DNA from: Gemmatimonadota bacterium
GTDB taxonomy: Bacteria; JAAXHH01
Assembly: GCA_026705925.1 (NCBI GenBank)
Contig: JAPOZT010000015.1
Location: 62,001-126,000, forward strand
Reading direction: 5' to 3'
DNA length: 64,000 nt
Position 1 is the stretch's first letter. Every line of letters starts with the position of its first letter. A program made the position numbers and the translations under genes. This document shows positions 15,531 to 25,167 of the stretch, one piece after another. The notes under the pieces are model-generated. The model searched no databases, was not told the DNA's origin, and saw only the letters and a list, made by a program, of their open reading frames with translations.

Positions 15531-18035
15531 ATGCCGGACTACCAGCCCCTGGACCTCATCCCGATTTACAACGCGAACCGCGGCGTTTACGACAACATTG
15601 CAGACCCTCCGCTGGGATCGCAGGAATTCTACGGTCTTCCCTTTCAAATCGGCGACGGCACGGGAGAAACCGACTGCTTCATCGGCTTCGGGGCCAAGGT
15701 GGGCTGTACGACCGAGCCTGTTGTGATTCCGGTCGGCCAGGCCGCGGTCAACGTGGTTTTCGCCCACGCGGTGATCCGTTCGGAGATCGAGGCGGGCGGT
15801 CCGATCGCCCTTCCGGTGGCCGCGTACCGGTTCGAATGGGACGACGGACGCACCGAGTCCGTTACCATCCGTGAACGATTCGAGATCGGCTACATGCCGC
15901 TGCCCTGGGGGCAGTATCCCTTTCTCTGCGTTCCGGACGAAAAGCCGTCGACCTACAACCGGTCGGGCGGTGATTGGAGCGATGCGGGCCGCCGGCAGAC
16001 GGAGGCCGAGCAGGGGTGGCCGCGCGGTTACTATCTCTGGGCCTGGCGCAATCCACACCCCGACCGTGTAATCCGTTCGATTGAAATCACGCCGCAGGGT
16101 CCGCCCTTCGTCGTGGCCGCCATTACGCTCGGCCATGTCGACGAAGATCCCATCTGCCGCTGGGCCGCCAGGGACGTCCAGATCGAGCTTAAGCATCCGG
16201 AGGACGCGGGGAAGCCCGTTAACCTGGATGTGGAAGTCGACCGAGGCTACGCGACCTACGCCTATCCGCTGCCCGAAGAAGTCGACCAGGCCTTTCTGAC
16301 GGACTTCCACCGCGGCTGGGGACAGGCGGACACCAGTCGCGCCAGTCCCGCCCACGTGGGCGTGGCCGGCACGCCGTCGGCCACCGTAACCGTGAAGCAG
16401 GACGGGAAGGCGGTCGGTTCGGCCAACTGGGGCGAATTGGAAGCCAAAGCGGTCGTCGAGACTCCCTCGGTCCGGTTCGAAGTCATCGACACGGGACGGA
16501 ACTGGGTACACACCACGGTGCTGGACGACGAGACGGGCAAGCCCGTCCCGTGCCGCGTCCATTTCAGGTCGGCCCGCGGCGTGCCCTACGCCCCGCACGG
16601 CCATCATGCCCACGTAAACTCGAACCTGGATACCTGGCACGTGGACGTGGGCGGCGACGTGCGCCTGGGCCAGATGTCCTACGCCTATATCGACGGCAGG
16701 TGCCAGGGCTGGCTGCCCCGGGGCGAGGTGCACGTGGACGTGGCCCGTGGGTTCGAGTACGAGCCGATTCGCCAGCGCGTTCACATCGAGCCCGGGCAGC
16801 GCGAACTCACGCTGCGGCTCAAGCGCTGGACCGACCTGAACGCGCAGCGGTACTTCAGCGGCGACACCCACGTGCATTTCCTCTCCACCCAGGGCGCCCA
16901 GCTCGAGGCCAAAGGGGAAGACCTGAACGTCGTCAACCTCCTGCTCTCCCAGTGGGGAGGCCTTTTCACGAACACCGAGGAATTCACGGGGTCGGCGAAC
17001 GTGGCGCCGGACGGCGATACGATCGTGTACGCCACGCAGGAGAACCGCCAGCACATCCTGGGCCATCTGTCCCTGCTGGGCCTGAAGGAGCCGGTCATGC
17101 CCTGGTGTTCGGACGGACCCGGCGAGGCGGAACTGGGAGGCAACCTGGAAACGACCCTGTCGTACTGGGCCGACGCCTGCCACGCACAGGGCGGGACGGT
17201 CGTGATCCCCCATATCCCCAATCCCAACTGCGAACCGGCGGTCCTCATCGCCACGGACCGCGCCGACGCCGTGGAGATGCTGGTGCACAGCGAGTACAAC
17301 CACCTCGAGTATTACCGATACCTGAATTGCGGGTACAAGCTGCCGCTCGCGGGCGGAACGGACAAGATGTCCAGCGACGTGCCCGTGGGGATCTACCGGA
17401 CCTACGCCTACATCCCGCCGGACGAGCCCTTTACCTACGACAACTGGTGCAAGGCGCTGCGCGGCGGGAACACGTTCCTGAGCGCGGGGCCCATCATCCG
17501 CTTGACGGTGAACGGCCAGGATATCGGAGACACGGTGAATCTGCCCGGCAACGGCGGGACGGTGGAGATCGAGGCGTCGGCGGATTCGACGCTGCCGATC
17601 CATACGCTGGAGATCGTCCAGCAGGGCCGGGTGGTGGCCTCGACCGAGGACCACAAGGGCACTCGTCGGCTATCGCTCAAAACCACTTTGAAAATCGAAG
17701 GCCATACCTGGCTGGCGACGCGGTGCGCGGGACCGAACTACACGAGCGTTCCGCACCACGACGGCTGGCGCCGGGGCATCATGGCGCACACTTCACCGGT
17801 CTACGTGGCCTGCGGCGGCCCCTACTGGCTGTTCGACCTGGAGAACGCCCAGTACATGCTCAGCCTGATCGAGGGCGGCCTGTCCTACATCAAGCGCCGC
17901 AGCTGGCAGCACAAGCCGGGCACGACCACCCACCATCACGGCGGCGACGACCACGAGGCCTTCCTCGAAGCCCCCTATGTGCAGGCCCGTGAAGCCATCC
18001 ACCGGCGCATGCACGAACTGAACATCCCGCACTGA
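15531..18035 (+). CDS. CehA/McbA-like metallohydrolase with PHP-type domain
   Basis: 834 residues from the ATG at 15531; an in-frame ATG 15 codons earlier would overlap the STAS gene and is less likely. The N-terminal half is beta-rich and of unclear fold. The C-terminal half (from about residue 440) carries the PHP-type metal motif GDTHVH (444-449, D445, H447, H449), a later PHIPNPN segment and LVHSEYNHLEYYRYLNCG with LAGGTDK, as in CehA/McbA carbamate hydrolases and related phosphoesterase-like enzymes. It sits 9 bp before a BCCT transporter, so the pair may take up and cleave one substrate. There is no clear signal peptide, so it is probably cytoplasmic. The substrate is unknown. Confidence 0.75.
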   Translation: MPDYQPLDLIPIYNANRGVYDNIADPPLGSQEFYGLPFQIGDGTGETDCFIGFGAKVGCTTEPVVIPVGQAAVNVVFAHAVIRSEIEAGGPIALPVAAYRFEWDDGRTESVTIRERFEIGYMPLPWGQYPFLCVPDEKPSTYNRSGGDWSDAGRRQTEAEQGWPRGYYLWAWRNPHPDRVIRSIEITPQGPPFVVAAITLGHVDEDPICRWAARDVQIELKHPEDAGKPVNLDVEVDRGYATYAYPLPEEVDQAFLTDFHRGWGQADTSRASPAHVGVAGTPSATVTVKQDGKAVGSANWGELEAKAVVETPSVRFEVIDTGRNWVHTTVLDDETGKPVPCRVHFRSARGVPYAPHGHHAHVNSNLDTWHVDVGGDVRLGQMSYAYIDGRCQGWLPRGEVHVDVARGFEYEPIRQRVHIEPGQRELTLRLKRWTDLNAQRYFSGDTHVHFLSTQGAQLEAKGEDLNVVNLLLSQWGGLFTNTEEFTGSANVAPDGDTIVYATQENRQHILGHLSLLGLKEPVMPWCSDGPGEAELGGNLETTLSYWADACHAQGGTVVIPHIPNPNCEPAVLIATDRADAVEMLVHSEYNHLEYYRYLNCGYKLPLAGGTDKMSSDVPVGIYRTYAYIPPDEPFTYDNWCKALRGGNTFLSAGPIIRLTVNGQDIGDTVNLPGNGGTVEIEASADSTLPIHTLEIVQQGRVVASTEDHKGTRRLSLKTTLKIEGHTWLATRCAGPNYTSVPHHDGWRRGIMAHTSPVYVACGGPYWLFDLENAQYMLSLIEGGLSYIKRRSWQHKPGTTTHHHGGDDHEAFLEAPYVQAREAIHRRMHELNIPH

Positions 18036-18044
18036 GCGTACATT

Positions 18045-19637
18045 ATGCAAGGACCCCGCGTCGACCGGGTCATATTCTGGGTCGCGTTGCCGCTGATCAC
18101 AGGTGTATCGGTACCCCTGGTGCTGTTTCCCGTCGAGGGGGAAGCCCTGCTCAGCGCGGCCTTCGGCTGGCTGACCCGGGTCCTGGGATGGGCCTACCTC
18201 TGGTTCACCATCGCCGCCTTCGCGCTCCTCGTCTACTACGCCCTCGGCAAGTATGGCAATGTGCGGTTCGGCGGCCCTGATGCCAAACCGGAGTTCTCCC
18301 TGATCAGCTGGATCGCCATGATCTTCTGCGCCGGCATCGGCGCCAGCGTGCTGTATTGGGGCACCATCGAGTGGGCATACTACTACATGAGTCCGCCCTT
18401 CGGTCTCGAACCCCGGTCCGCCGAGGCTACGGAGTGGGCGGCGACCTATGGACTGTTCCACTGGGGATTCACGGCTTGGGCGATCTACTGCATTCCCACC
18501 CTGCCCCTCGCCTACCTCTTCTGGAACCGGCAGCGGCCGGTCCTGCGCATGTCGGCGGCCTGCGAAGGCGTAATCGGCGCGCAGGCGGCCCGGAGCCTTC
18601 CGGGCAAGTTCATCGACATGCTGTTCATGTTCGGCCTGCTCGGCGGAGTCGGGACCTCCATCGGGCTGAGCACGCCCATGATTTCGGCGGGACTGTCGGA
18701 GATACTCGGCGTCGCCAGGGGGTACTGGCTGGACGCCTCGGTGGTGATTACGCTGGGGGCGATCTTCGGCGTGAGCGTCTACACCGGGTTGCAGCGCGGT
18801 ATCCGCATGCTGAGCAGGTTCAACCTCTGGCTCACCATCGCGCTGCTCGCATTCGTCTTCCTGGCGGGACCGACGCTGTTCATCATCGACACGATTACCA
18901 ACAGCATCGGCCTGCTGATACAGAACTTCATCAAGATGAGCCTGTACCTGGATCCGATTGGAAAGTGGGGTTCGCTGATTTCGGCGTCGGGGGAGGGGAG
19001 TCCGGGGTTACAGGCTACACCTCAGGCTACCTTCCCGGAGCAGTGGACCGTTTTCTACTGGGCGTGGTGGATCGCCTTCGCGCCGTTCATGGGGCTATTC
19101 GTCGCCCGCATCTCCCGGGGCCGTACGATCCGCGAACTGATCGGCGCCGAGATCATCGGCGGCGCGATGGGATGCTGGATGTTCTTCGCGGTACTCGGCA
19201 ACACGAGCCTGTTCTTCCAGCTGGAGGGCTCACAGGACCTCACCGGCCTGGTCGCCCGTAACATGACGCCGGAAGCGATCATCGCGACCGTCGTCGCCGT
19301 GGGTGATCGGGTGATCCCCTTCGCAATCCCACTTCTGCTGGTGTTCGTGACCCTGGCCATCATCTTCGCAGCCACCACGCTGGATTCCGCCTCCTACATC
19401 CTGGCGTCGGTGGCGACCCGGGAGCAGGCCGAAGTGCGTGAACCAGCGCGCTGGCACCGCTGCTTCTGGGCGGTCGTGCTCAGTTCCGTGGCGCTGTCGC
19501 TGATGTTCGTGGGGGGGACGGAAAGCCTGCGGGCGGTCCAGTCGGCTTCCCTGATCGTCGCGCTGCCGCTCATCGCCGTGCTCGTCCTGATGACCCTGTC
19601 CTTCATCCGGTGGCTGAGACAGGATCACGGCGCCTGA
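18045..19637 (+). CDS. BCCT-family betaine/carnitine/choline-type transporter
   Basis: A 530-residue inner-membrane carrier with about twelve hydrophobic helices. The family signature around TM8, TVFYWAWWIAFAPFMGLFVARISRGRTI (about residues 334-361), and the earlier GASVLYWGTIEW segment are clear. BCCT proteins import quaternary ammonium or related zwitterionic solutes with Na+ or H+, or exchange them. The glycine-rich GIGASV (residues 100-105) near the Na+ site is present. The C-terminal tail is short and weakly charged, unlike osmosensing BetP, so osmotic activation is less likely. It directly follows the metallohydrolase gene. Confidence 0.93.
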   Translation: MQGPRVDRVIFWVALPLITGVSVPLVLFPVEGEALLSAAFGWLTRVLGWAYLWFTIAAFALLVYYALGKYGNVRFGGPDAKPEFSLISWIAMIFCAGIGASVLYWGTIEWAYYYMSPPFGLEPRSAEATEWAATYGLFHWGFTAWAIYCIPTLPLAYLFWNRQRPVLRMSAACEGVIGAQAARSLPGKFIDMLFMFGLLGGVGTSIGLSTPMISAGLSEILGVARGYWLDASVVITLGAIFGVSVYTGLQRGIRMLSRFNLWLTIALLAFVFLAGPTLFIIDTITNSIGLLIQNFIKMSLYLDPIGKWGSLISASGEGSPGLQATPQATFPEQWTVFYWAWWIAFAPFMGLFVARISRGRTIRELIGAEIIGGAMGCWMFFAVLGNTSLFFQLEGSQDLTGLVARNMTPEAIIATVVAVGDRVIPFAIPLLLVFVTLAIIFAATTLDSASYILASVATREQAEVREPARWHRCFWAVVLSSVALSLMFVGGTESLRAVQSASLIVALPLIAVLVLMTLSFIRWLRQDHGA

Positions 19638-19650
19638 AGATACTTTAAAT

Positions 19651-22650
19651 CTACCTGAAACTGTACGTCACGCCCAGCTTGAATCGCCGGCCCTTGGGAT
19701 CATGGGTCAGCGCGTCGAAGGCCAGTTCCTGGTTCACGTAGGGCGGCGCCGCGTCCAGGAGGTTGAACAGGGACAGGGTGGCGACCACGCCGGTATCGGG
19801 TATCCGCCACTGGAAGTTCATGTCGAAGGTCAGGAACGGGTCGATCTGGGTCCAGTCTTCGCCCGATGGCCCGGAGGCGAACCAGTAGTCCCCGTTCTCG
19901 TACGACGAAATGTAATGTCCCCTGGCGATGGCGCTGTAGTCGCTCCAGTGGTATCCAATGGTCCCGTTCATCCGCAACGGAGGCAGGGGCGGCGCCAGGG
20001 GGTTCGTCGCGTTGAGAAAACCCACGGCCTCGTTCTCGGCAACGAGCTCCACGCCGTTGTGCATGAGCGCTTCGATAGTATAGTCCAGCGTGTAGCTGCC
20101 GTCCAGGTGGGCGTCGATCGCGCCGTTGCCCAGTACATGCCGCCCGCCGATATGCCAGTCGATCCCCGAGGTCTTGAGTCCGGGCCAGTTGATGTGGTTG
20201 ATCCGGATCCGTTCCATGTCGCCCGGGGCGCAGCTGCCGTCGTTCCGGTTTCCGGGACAGTAAATACGGTCCTGCACCGCGGCGCGGGTCGCCGGGTTCA
20301 CGTAGGCCGCGGCCAGCGCGGCATCGGGGAGGACGCCGATGGGATTGTTGAAATCGAAATTCCAGTAATCGACCGTCATCTCGAACCCGGTGTCGTTCTC
20401 GATGATCACGCCCAGGTTATAGGTGAGCGCTTCCTCCGGCTCGAGATCCTCGACGCCCCTGTTTTCGATGGCCTTCCAGGCATTGGTCGGTCCCACGTAC
20501 GCCGTATAGATCACGACGTCCGTGTTGAGATCGTCCACGGAAGGTGTCCGGAAGGTGGTCTGCAACGTGCCTCGCAGGGCCAGGAAATCACTGACCTGCG
20601 CCCGCAGCGATATCTTCGGATCCAGGCTGTTCGCGAAACCGTAGTCCTCGAAATGCAACGCGGCCTGGCTGTCCAGCCAGTCCATGGGCTTGAGCGCCAG
20701 CTCGGCGAACACGGCGTGGGTCGTCTGGCTGGCTTCATAGGGATGGATCCCGGAGGTAAAGGTAAAGGACCCGGTCTGGATTGCGCAGCTGGTGTCTCCC
20801 GGTACACGGCAGGGATTTCGGGAGAGGTCGCCGGGCGCATTGGGAATGGCGGAGACATCGACGCGGCGAAGCTGGTACCCCGTGGCGTAGCTGGCGACGC
20901 CTTCCCTGATCACGCCGTTCAGTATGGCTTCCATCGACAGCAGGCTGGCCTCGCTGGTCGTGGCGACCTTTTCGTTGATCCAGTCGAGCAACTCGGCGTT
21001 GTGGGCCAGGTCGGCGTTATAGTTCGGATTGGGATTGTTCGTATATGGGGCGTCCGGTTGCGCGGAAAACTGGATGCCGTTGCTGAACGGGTTGAAGTAG
21101 GAGCAATTCCCGGTACCGGGAAAGACGCCACCGGGTCTGGAACCGAGGGCGAGGCCGGAAGGCGCGCTGGGGTCCGGAACGACTCCTACGCCGCAGTTCG
21201 GCCCGCCGTACCCGCGGAAAGCCAGGAACTTGCGGTAGGCGTATTCCGCCGGCTGGCGCACAGTACCCTTCGTATCCGAATAGGCAATACCCAGGTCATA
21301 ACTCAAGCTGGACTCGCCGATCGGACCCGTGAGTGAGCCTGCCAGGCGGCGGGTGCGCGACTCCCTGCTCTGGACGCGTCCGGGACCGGCGTTTCCGACC
21401 AGACGTCCGAAGAAGTACCAGGGCTGGTCGCCGGTCAGGTCCAGCGTAACCCCACCACCGTTTGTAATGGTCGGGTTCTGTTCGACAAAGGCGACCCGTC
21501 CGGGATGGTCGGCGCCCACCTGCTGTACGCCGTCGTAAAAAGCGATCGGGGGAAAGGAAGGCGTGGTTTCCCACTCGGGTACGCGGGCGTCGTGGTAGAG
21601 CGCTTCCAGGTGATAGTCCGTCTCGCCGAAGGAGCCGTTCAACTCGGCGAACCCCCGGGTGTGTTGCAGTCTTTCGATAATGCTGTCCCAGGGCTGGTAG
21701 CGGAAGCGGCAGGTCCTATTCGGGTTATCTGGATTTTCTGGGTCATATGGCGGGTCCACCCGGTAGCCGCCCAGTCCCTCGCAGCCCGGATCCACGAATC
21801 GGGGTTCTCCGGCCAGTATGCTTTCATCCGTCTGCAGGCCGTCCGGTATGATGAAGGCTCCGGGATTCCCGTACCAGGACCAGCCCCAGCCGTAATTCGG
21901 AAAGGGACGCAGCGCCCAGTCCCGCTCTTCGGCGCGCAGGTTGCCGCGGCGCTTGTGTTCCAGAGAGATCACCAGATTGGAATCGCCGACTTTGCCGCCC
22001 CAGATTCCGCCCAGCATGGCGTCTCCGGCCGCGTCGAAATAGTCATAGGACACATCCAGTTCGAAACCCTCGAAACTGCTGCGCGTGATGAAGTTGGCGA
22101 CGCCCGCGATCGCATCCGATCCATAAACGGCCCCCGCGCCTTCCTTGAGGATATCCATCCGCTCGATGGAGATGGACGGGAAGGCGTTCACGTCGACGAA
22201 CCGGCCCCCCACGAGCCGGCCGGGCACGTAGGTCTGCCGCCGGCCGTTGAGCAGCACCAGGCTTCGCGAGGCGCCGAGGCCGCGCAGGTTGATGTTCGCC
22301 ACGGTCTCCGGGATGTCTCCCGACTGTGCGTTGTACCAGCTGTTGGCCTCGCCGATGACACCGCTGCTCGCACTCAGGCTTTTGAACAGGTCGACCATGG
22401 ACGGCGACCCCTGTTCGGCCAGGGCTTCGCGGTCGATGCGGGCCACGGCATAGGGGAGTTCGATCGGGGATTCCCGGACCGCCGTACCGGTTACGACGAT
22501 CGCTTCCGCTTCCAGCACGGGCAGTTGTGAGAGGGAGTCCGGCACCGAGTCTTCCTGTTGATCGGCGAGCGCGGCAGAACTGGGCATGTTGGCCAGGCAG
22601 AGCCAGCCGAAGACCATCAAGGCCATTGAACGCCTGTTCGATGTGGACAT
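19651..22650 (-). CDS. TonB-dependent outer-membrane receptor
   Basis: A 999-residue receptor with a signal peptide (1-29, ending ALA). The plug domain (about 50-190) contains VVTGT, VANINLRGLGASRSLVLLNGRR and IERMDILKEGAGAVYGSDAIAGVANFI. The long beta-barrel ends in the family's terminal aromatic strand (KLGVTYSFR). Such receptors bring large or scarce ligands across the outer membrane using TonB energy. The barrel is of the type annotated as siderophore, vitamin or glycan receptor, and the ligand is not predictable. A strong promoter lies 70-100 bp upstream. It stands alone between the convergent BCCT gene and the methyltransferase operon, and no TonB, ExbB or ExbD gene is seen. Confidence 0.95.
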   Translation of the reverse strand: MSTSNRRSMALMVFGWLCLANMPSSAALADQQEDSVPDSLSQLPVLEAEAIVVTGTAVRESPIELPYAVARIDREALAEQGSPSMVDLFKSLSASSGVIGEANSWYNAQSGDIPETVANINLRGLGASRSLVLLNGRRQTYVPGRLVGGRFVDVNAFPSISIERMDILKEGAGAVYGSDAIAGVANFITRSSFEGFELDVSYDYFDAAGDAMLGGIWGGKVGDSNLVISLEHKRRGNLRAEERDWALRPFPNYGWGWSWYGNPGAFIIPDGLQTDESILAGEPRFVDPGCEGLGGYRVDPPYDPENPDNPNRTCRFRYQPWDSIIERLQHTRGFAELNGSFGETDYHLEALYHDARVPEWETTPSFPPIAFYDGVQQVGADHPGRVAFVEQNPTITNGGGVTLDLTGDQPWYFFGRLVGNAGPGRVQSRESRTRRLAGSLTGPIGESSLSYDLGIAYSDTKGTVRQPAEYAYRKFLAFRGYGGPNCGVGVVPDPSAPSGLALGSRPGGVFPGTGNCSYFNPFSNGIQFSAQPDAPYTNNPNPNYNADLAHNAELLDWINEKVATTSEASLLSMEAILNGVIREGVASYATGYQLRRVDVSAIPNAPGDLSRNPCRVPGDTSCAIQTGSFTFTSGIHPYEASQTTHAVFAELALKPMDWLDSQAALHFEDYGFANSLDPKISLRAQVSDFLALRGTLQTTFRTPSVDDLNTDVVIYTAYVGPTNAWKAIENRGVEDLEPEEALTYNLGVIIENDTGFEMTVDYWNFDFNNPIGVLPDAALAAAYVNPATRAAVQDRIYCPGNRNDGSCAPGDMERIRINHINWPGLKTSGIDWHIGGRHVLGNGAIDAHLDGSYTLDYTIEALMHNGVELVAENEAVGFLNATNPLAPPLPPLRMNGTIGYHWSDYSAIARGHYISSYENGDYWFASGPSGEDWTQIDPFLTFDMNFQWRIPDTGVVATLSLFNLLDAAPPYVNQELAFDALTHDPKGRRFKLGVTYSFR

Positions 22651-22718
22651 GAGAGGCCGCCTGTGTCTATGAGCTTTTATGATTTTTGGAATTACAAGTG
22701 CTCAGGAATTGGGCAGTT

Positions 22719-22747
22719 AGTATATGTCAATAACCGCATTATGTCAA
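22719..22747 (-). promoter_or_regulatory. Predicted sigma-70-type promoter of the TonB receptor
   Basis: On the minus strand, TTGACA (22747-22742), a 17-bp spacer and TATACT (22724-22719) stand in the A+T-rich gap upstream of the receptor start at 22650. A second TTGACA lies within the spacer. No Fur- or other operator-like palindrome was convincing. Confidence 0.65.
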
Positions 22748-22824
22748 GATATTTTAAGGACTTATGCATATGTTACGAAATATCACAATACACGGAGTAA
22801 ATACTTTAATCCATTAATGGTTCG

Positions 22825-23721
22825 TTAATCTCGCCGCCTCAGATGCAGGCACCAGAACAGGGGCGGCAGGTTGTACACATCGCCGCGCCCCTCCACATAC
22901 CGCTTCTGCTGGTCGGCCGGCGAATCATTCCTTACGACGTCCCAATTGCCACCGGCGTTGAAGTCGCTATCCACCCTGGCCGGATTGAAAGACGTGATCA
23001 TGGGTTCTCCCAGCTTCCCTACGTAGTGCTTCATGCTCAGGGCCCGGGATCGTTCGTCTTCTGGAATGCTGTTCGTCTCGGCGAGGTAGTCAAAGACGAT
23101 CTCCGAACCGGGGCAGGTTATTCCGGCCACCTTATTCAGCGTATCCTGAATCGCGTCCCGGGAAAGGTAGTACGTCACACCCAGCCAGTTGAAGAAGGAT
23201 CGTTTTTCCGGGTCGAAACCATGGGCGGTCAGCCGGTCCGCGAGGTCGTCTTTTTCGAAGTCGATGGGGATCAGCCGCAGACTGTCCGGCAACGTCAGTC
23301 CGGCGGTCGCGGCCCGTTCCCGTTTCAGGGCGATCGTGGAGGCGAGGTCAATTTCGAAGATGGTCACGTCGAGATGGGGATGACGCAGGGCGAAGGTGTC
23401 GTAGCCGGAACCGAGAATGACGTACTGGCCCACGCCGTCTTCGATTGCCGCCAGCAGGCCGTCTTCGGTAAAGCGTGCCCGCGTCAGCGGCTGGGTGGTG
23501 ATCGGCATGAGCCTTCGCAGCACGACTCTGGAGACGAAGGCGTCGATCAACCTGTATCCGATGATCCGTTTCCACCTTTTGCTCAGAAACTGGAACGCGA
23601 AGGGATCGTGGAAGATGTAGGGCGGCTTGTGCCGGAGGAGGTGCCGGGCGCGGCTTACCGCCACGAGTTCGGCGGTCCGGCTTCCGTGGGTCTGGACCTG
23701 GCCGGGGTGCTGATCAGCCAT
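22825..23721 (-). CDS. Class I SAM methyltransferase, leucine-carboxyl-methyltransferase-like
   Basis: 298 residues of the PPM1/LCM-like (TIGR00027-type) methyltransferases, which in bacteria act on small secondary metabolites or polyketides. The N-terminal SRTAELVAVSRARHLL opens the fold. VILGSGYDTFALRHP forms the SAM-binding glycine loop, and FEIDLASTIALKR carries the acidic residue that binds the SAM ribose. FFNWLGVTYYLS and EIVFDYL are further family blocks. It lies 22 bp below the STAS gene and likely shares its promoter. No biosynthetic cluster surrounds it, so the substrate is unknown. Confidence 0.85.
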   Translation of the reverse strand: MADQHPGQVQTHGSRTAELVAVSRARHLLRHKPPYIFHDPFAFQFLSKRWKRIIGYRLIDAFVSRVVLRRLMPITTQPLTRARFTEDGLLAAIEDGVGQYVILGSGYDTFALRHPHLDVTIFEIDLASTIALKRERAATAGLTLPDSLRLIPIDFEKDDLADRLTAHGFDPEKRSFFNWLGVTYYLSRDAIQDTLNKVAGITCPGSEIVFDYLAETNSIPEDERSRALSMKHYVGKLGEPMITSFNPARVDSDFNAGGNWDVVRNDSPADQQKRYVEGRGDVYNLPPLFWCLHLRRRD

Positions 23722-23743
23722 GTTTGGTATCAGTCCGCCCGGT

Positions 23744-24085
23744 TCAGGTTCCGAAGGCCTCGATGGCGCCTTCCAGTGTATCGTGGACGGCGAAAACGGT
23801 CGTAAGCTTGGTCATCTGCAAGAGGCTGCTGACGCTGCGCGTCACGCTTGCGAGCTTCAGGTCGCCACCGACCTTCTGCATGCGGGTATAGGCGCGGATG
23901 AGCAGTCCCAGCCCCGAACTGTCGATCCAGTACACTTTGCTCAGATCGAAGATGATCTTCCTGGAACCCTGGTCGGCCAGCCGGTTGATGCGTTCGCTCA
24001 GGGCGTCGGTGTCCCTTCCCTCGGCCATGCGGCCGCTCAGTTCCAGCACCGTGACGTCCCCGTGTTTGATTTCTCTGACTTTCAC
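23744..24085 (-). CDS. STAS-domain protein (anti-sigma-factor antagonist type)
   Basis: 113 residues, a single SpoIIAA-like STAS domain (VTVLELSGRM at 11-20; DLSKVYWIDSSGLGLLIRAY at 47-66 with the phosphorylation-type Ser pair S56-S57). The start is GTG at 24085, after a AGGA-like site; no ATG lies near. It resembles the STAS protein at 15164-15505 in size and domain layout but differs widely in sequence, so the two are paralogues or distant homologues. It is the first gene of a two-gene unit with the methyltransferase. No kinase partner is nearby. Confidence 0.85.
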   Translation of the reverse strand: MKVREIKHGDVTVLELSGRMAEGRDTDALSERINRLADQGSRKIIFDLSKVYWIDSSGLGLLIRAYTRMQKVGGDLKLASVTRSVSSLLQMTKLTTVFAVHDTLEGAIEAFGT

Positions 24086-24313
24086 AAAATCCTGCCTCTC
24101 TCAAGCGGAACCATCTACACAGAACGCTGGCGCTATCGCACGCGAGTCAATCGGTTTCAGGAATGGTATACCTGGGTGTTGCGGGGTACTGACGCTGACA
24201 GGACGAACCGCTGGCCAGGACCGGATAGCCGACCGACCGCGATTACGCTTCCTGCTGCCGGATGCCATCCTGTAGAATGAATCCGGACTTTGTCTTGCTG
24301 AAATTCGACTTGA

Positions 24314-24342
24314 ATAATATACTGGCTTTGTTTATCTGTCAA
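24314..24342 (-). promoter_or_regulatory. Predicted sigma-70-type promoter of the STAS-methyltransferase unit
   Basis: On the minus strand, TTGACA (24342-24337), a 17-bp spacer and TATTAT (24319-24314) match consensus closely and point to the GTG at 24085, implying a leader of about 220 nt. The surrounding 344-bp gap (24086-24429) has no gene; its right edge is the 11-bp repeat. Confidence 0.65.
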
Positions 24343-24384
24343 GACGATTTTACGGGTGATTTCAATAAACAGGACGCCTGAACC

Positions 24385-24417
24385 GAACGCCAACCAAACG
24401 CCAACCGAACGCCAACC
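24385..24417. repeat. 11-bp tandem repeat, three copies
   Basis: Three 11-bp units (24385-24395, 24396-24406, 24407-24417) read GAACGCCAACC, with one base change in the middle copy, and end 12 bp before the RibD-like ATG. They stand where a ribosome-binding site would be expected, and no Shine-Dalgarno sequence is seen. Confidence 0.85.
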
Positions 24418-24429
24418 GAAACGGTTCAA

Positions 24430-25125
24430 ATGAAGTCTGACAAACGGCCGTACATCCTGCTGAATTACGCCTTGAGCCTGGATGGCAAGTTATCCACGGA
24501 GCAACGCGATCCGGTTCGATTCACGAGCAGAATCGACCGCGGGTTGATGGACGAGATCAGGGCGGACGCCGATGCCGTGCTCATCGGCGCCGGTACGCTC
24601 CGTGCGGAAGATCCGCCCGTCAGGATCAAGGCGGCCCGTCGGAGAGATGAACGCAGGCGCCTGGGCAAGTCGCCCCATCCGGTCTCGGTGGTCCTGTCCC
24701 GGTCCATGCGACTGCCAACCGCTGGAAGATACTGGGAAGACGGCCAGGTCGAACGGATCATCGCGACGACCAAGCAGGCGACAGACGAACAGGTCCTTCC
24801 GTTTCAGGATCTGGCCGAAGTGATCCGGGTGGGCAAGACCACGGTGGAGCTCCCCGAATTCTGCCGAATGCTGGCCGACCGCGGTATTGAACGGTTGCTC
24901 GTCGAAGGCGGAGGCGAGGTCAACATGGCCTTCTGGGAGGCCGGATTGGTGGACGAGGTGTACCTGACCCTCTGTCCCGTCGTGATCGGCGGCAGCACCG
25001 CCCCGACGGCGGCGGACGGCAAGGGCTTCGCCAGCGACCGTTTCCGCAGGCTCAGGCTGATCGAGTCCAGGCGGGTCGGCCAGGAGCTGTTCCTGAGATA
25101 CCGGGCGGTGCGGTCGAAATCATAG
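24430..25125 (+). CDS. RibD C-terminal-type (dihydrofolate reductase-like) pyrimidine reductase
   Basis: 231 residues of the RibD_C family. LNYALSLDGKLST (11-23) and IRADADAVLIGAGTLRAEDP (43-62) form the NADPH and substrate region. IERLLVEGGGEVNMAFWEAGLVDEVYLTLCPVVIGG is the conserved C-terminal half. In riboflavin synthesis this domain reduces the ribose of a diaminopyrimidine phosphate. It is a stand-alone reductase without the N-terminal deaminase of bifunctional RibD, and no other rib gene is nearby, so it may act on another substrate. The ATG is preceded by a repeat and no obvious ribosome site. Confidence 0.87.
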   Translation: MKSDKRPYILLNYALSLDGKLSTEQRDPVRFTSRIDRGLMDEIRADADAVLIGAGTLRAEDPPVRIKAARRRDERRRLGKSPHPVSVVLSRSMRLPTAGRYWEDGQVERIIATTKQATDEQVLPFQDLAEVIRVGKTTVELPEFCRMLADRGIERLLVEGGGEVNMAFWEAGLVDEVYLTLCPVVIGGSTAPTAADGKGFASDRFRRLRLIESRRVGQELFLRYRAVRSKS

Positions 25126-25167
25126 CCCGCGTGGTACATCGGCCGCGTAGTATCCGACGGGTTGAAA

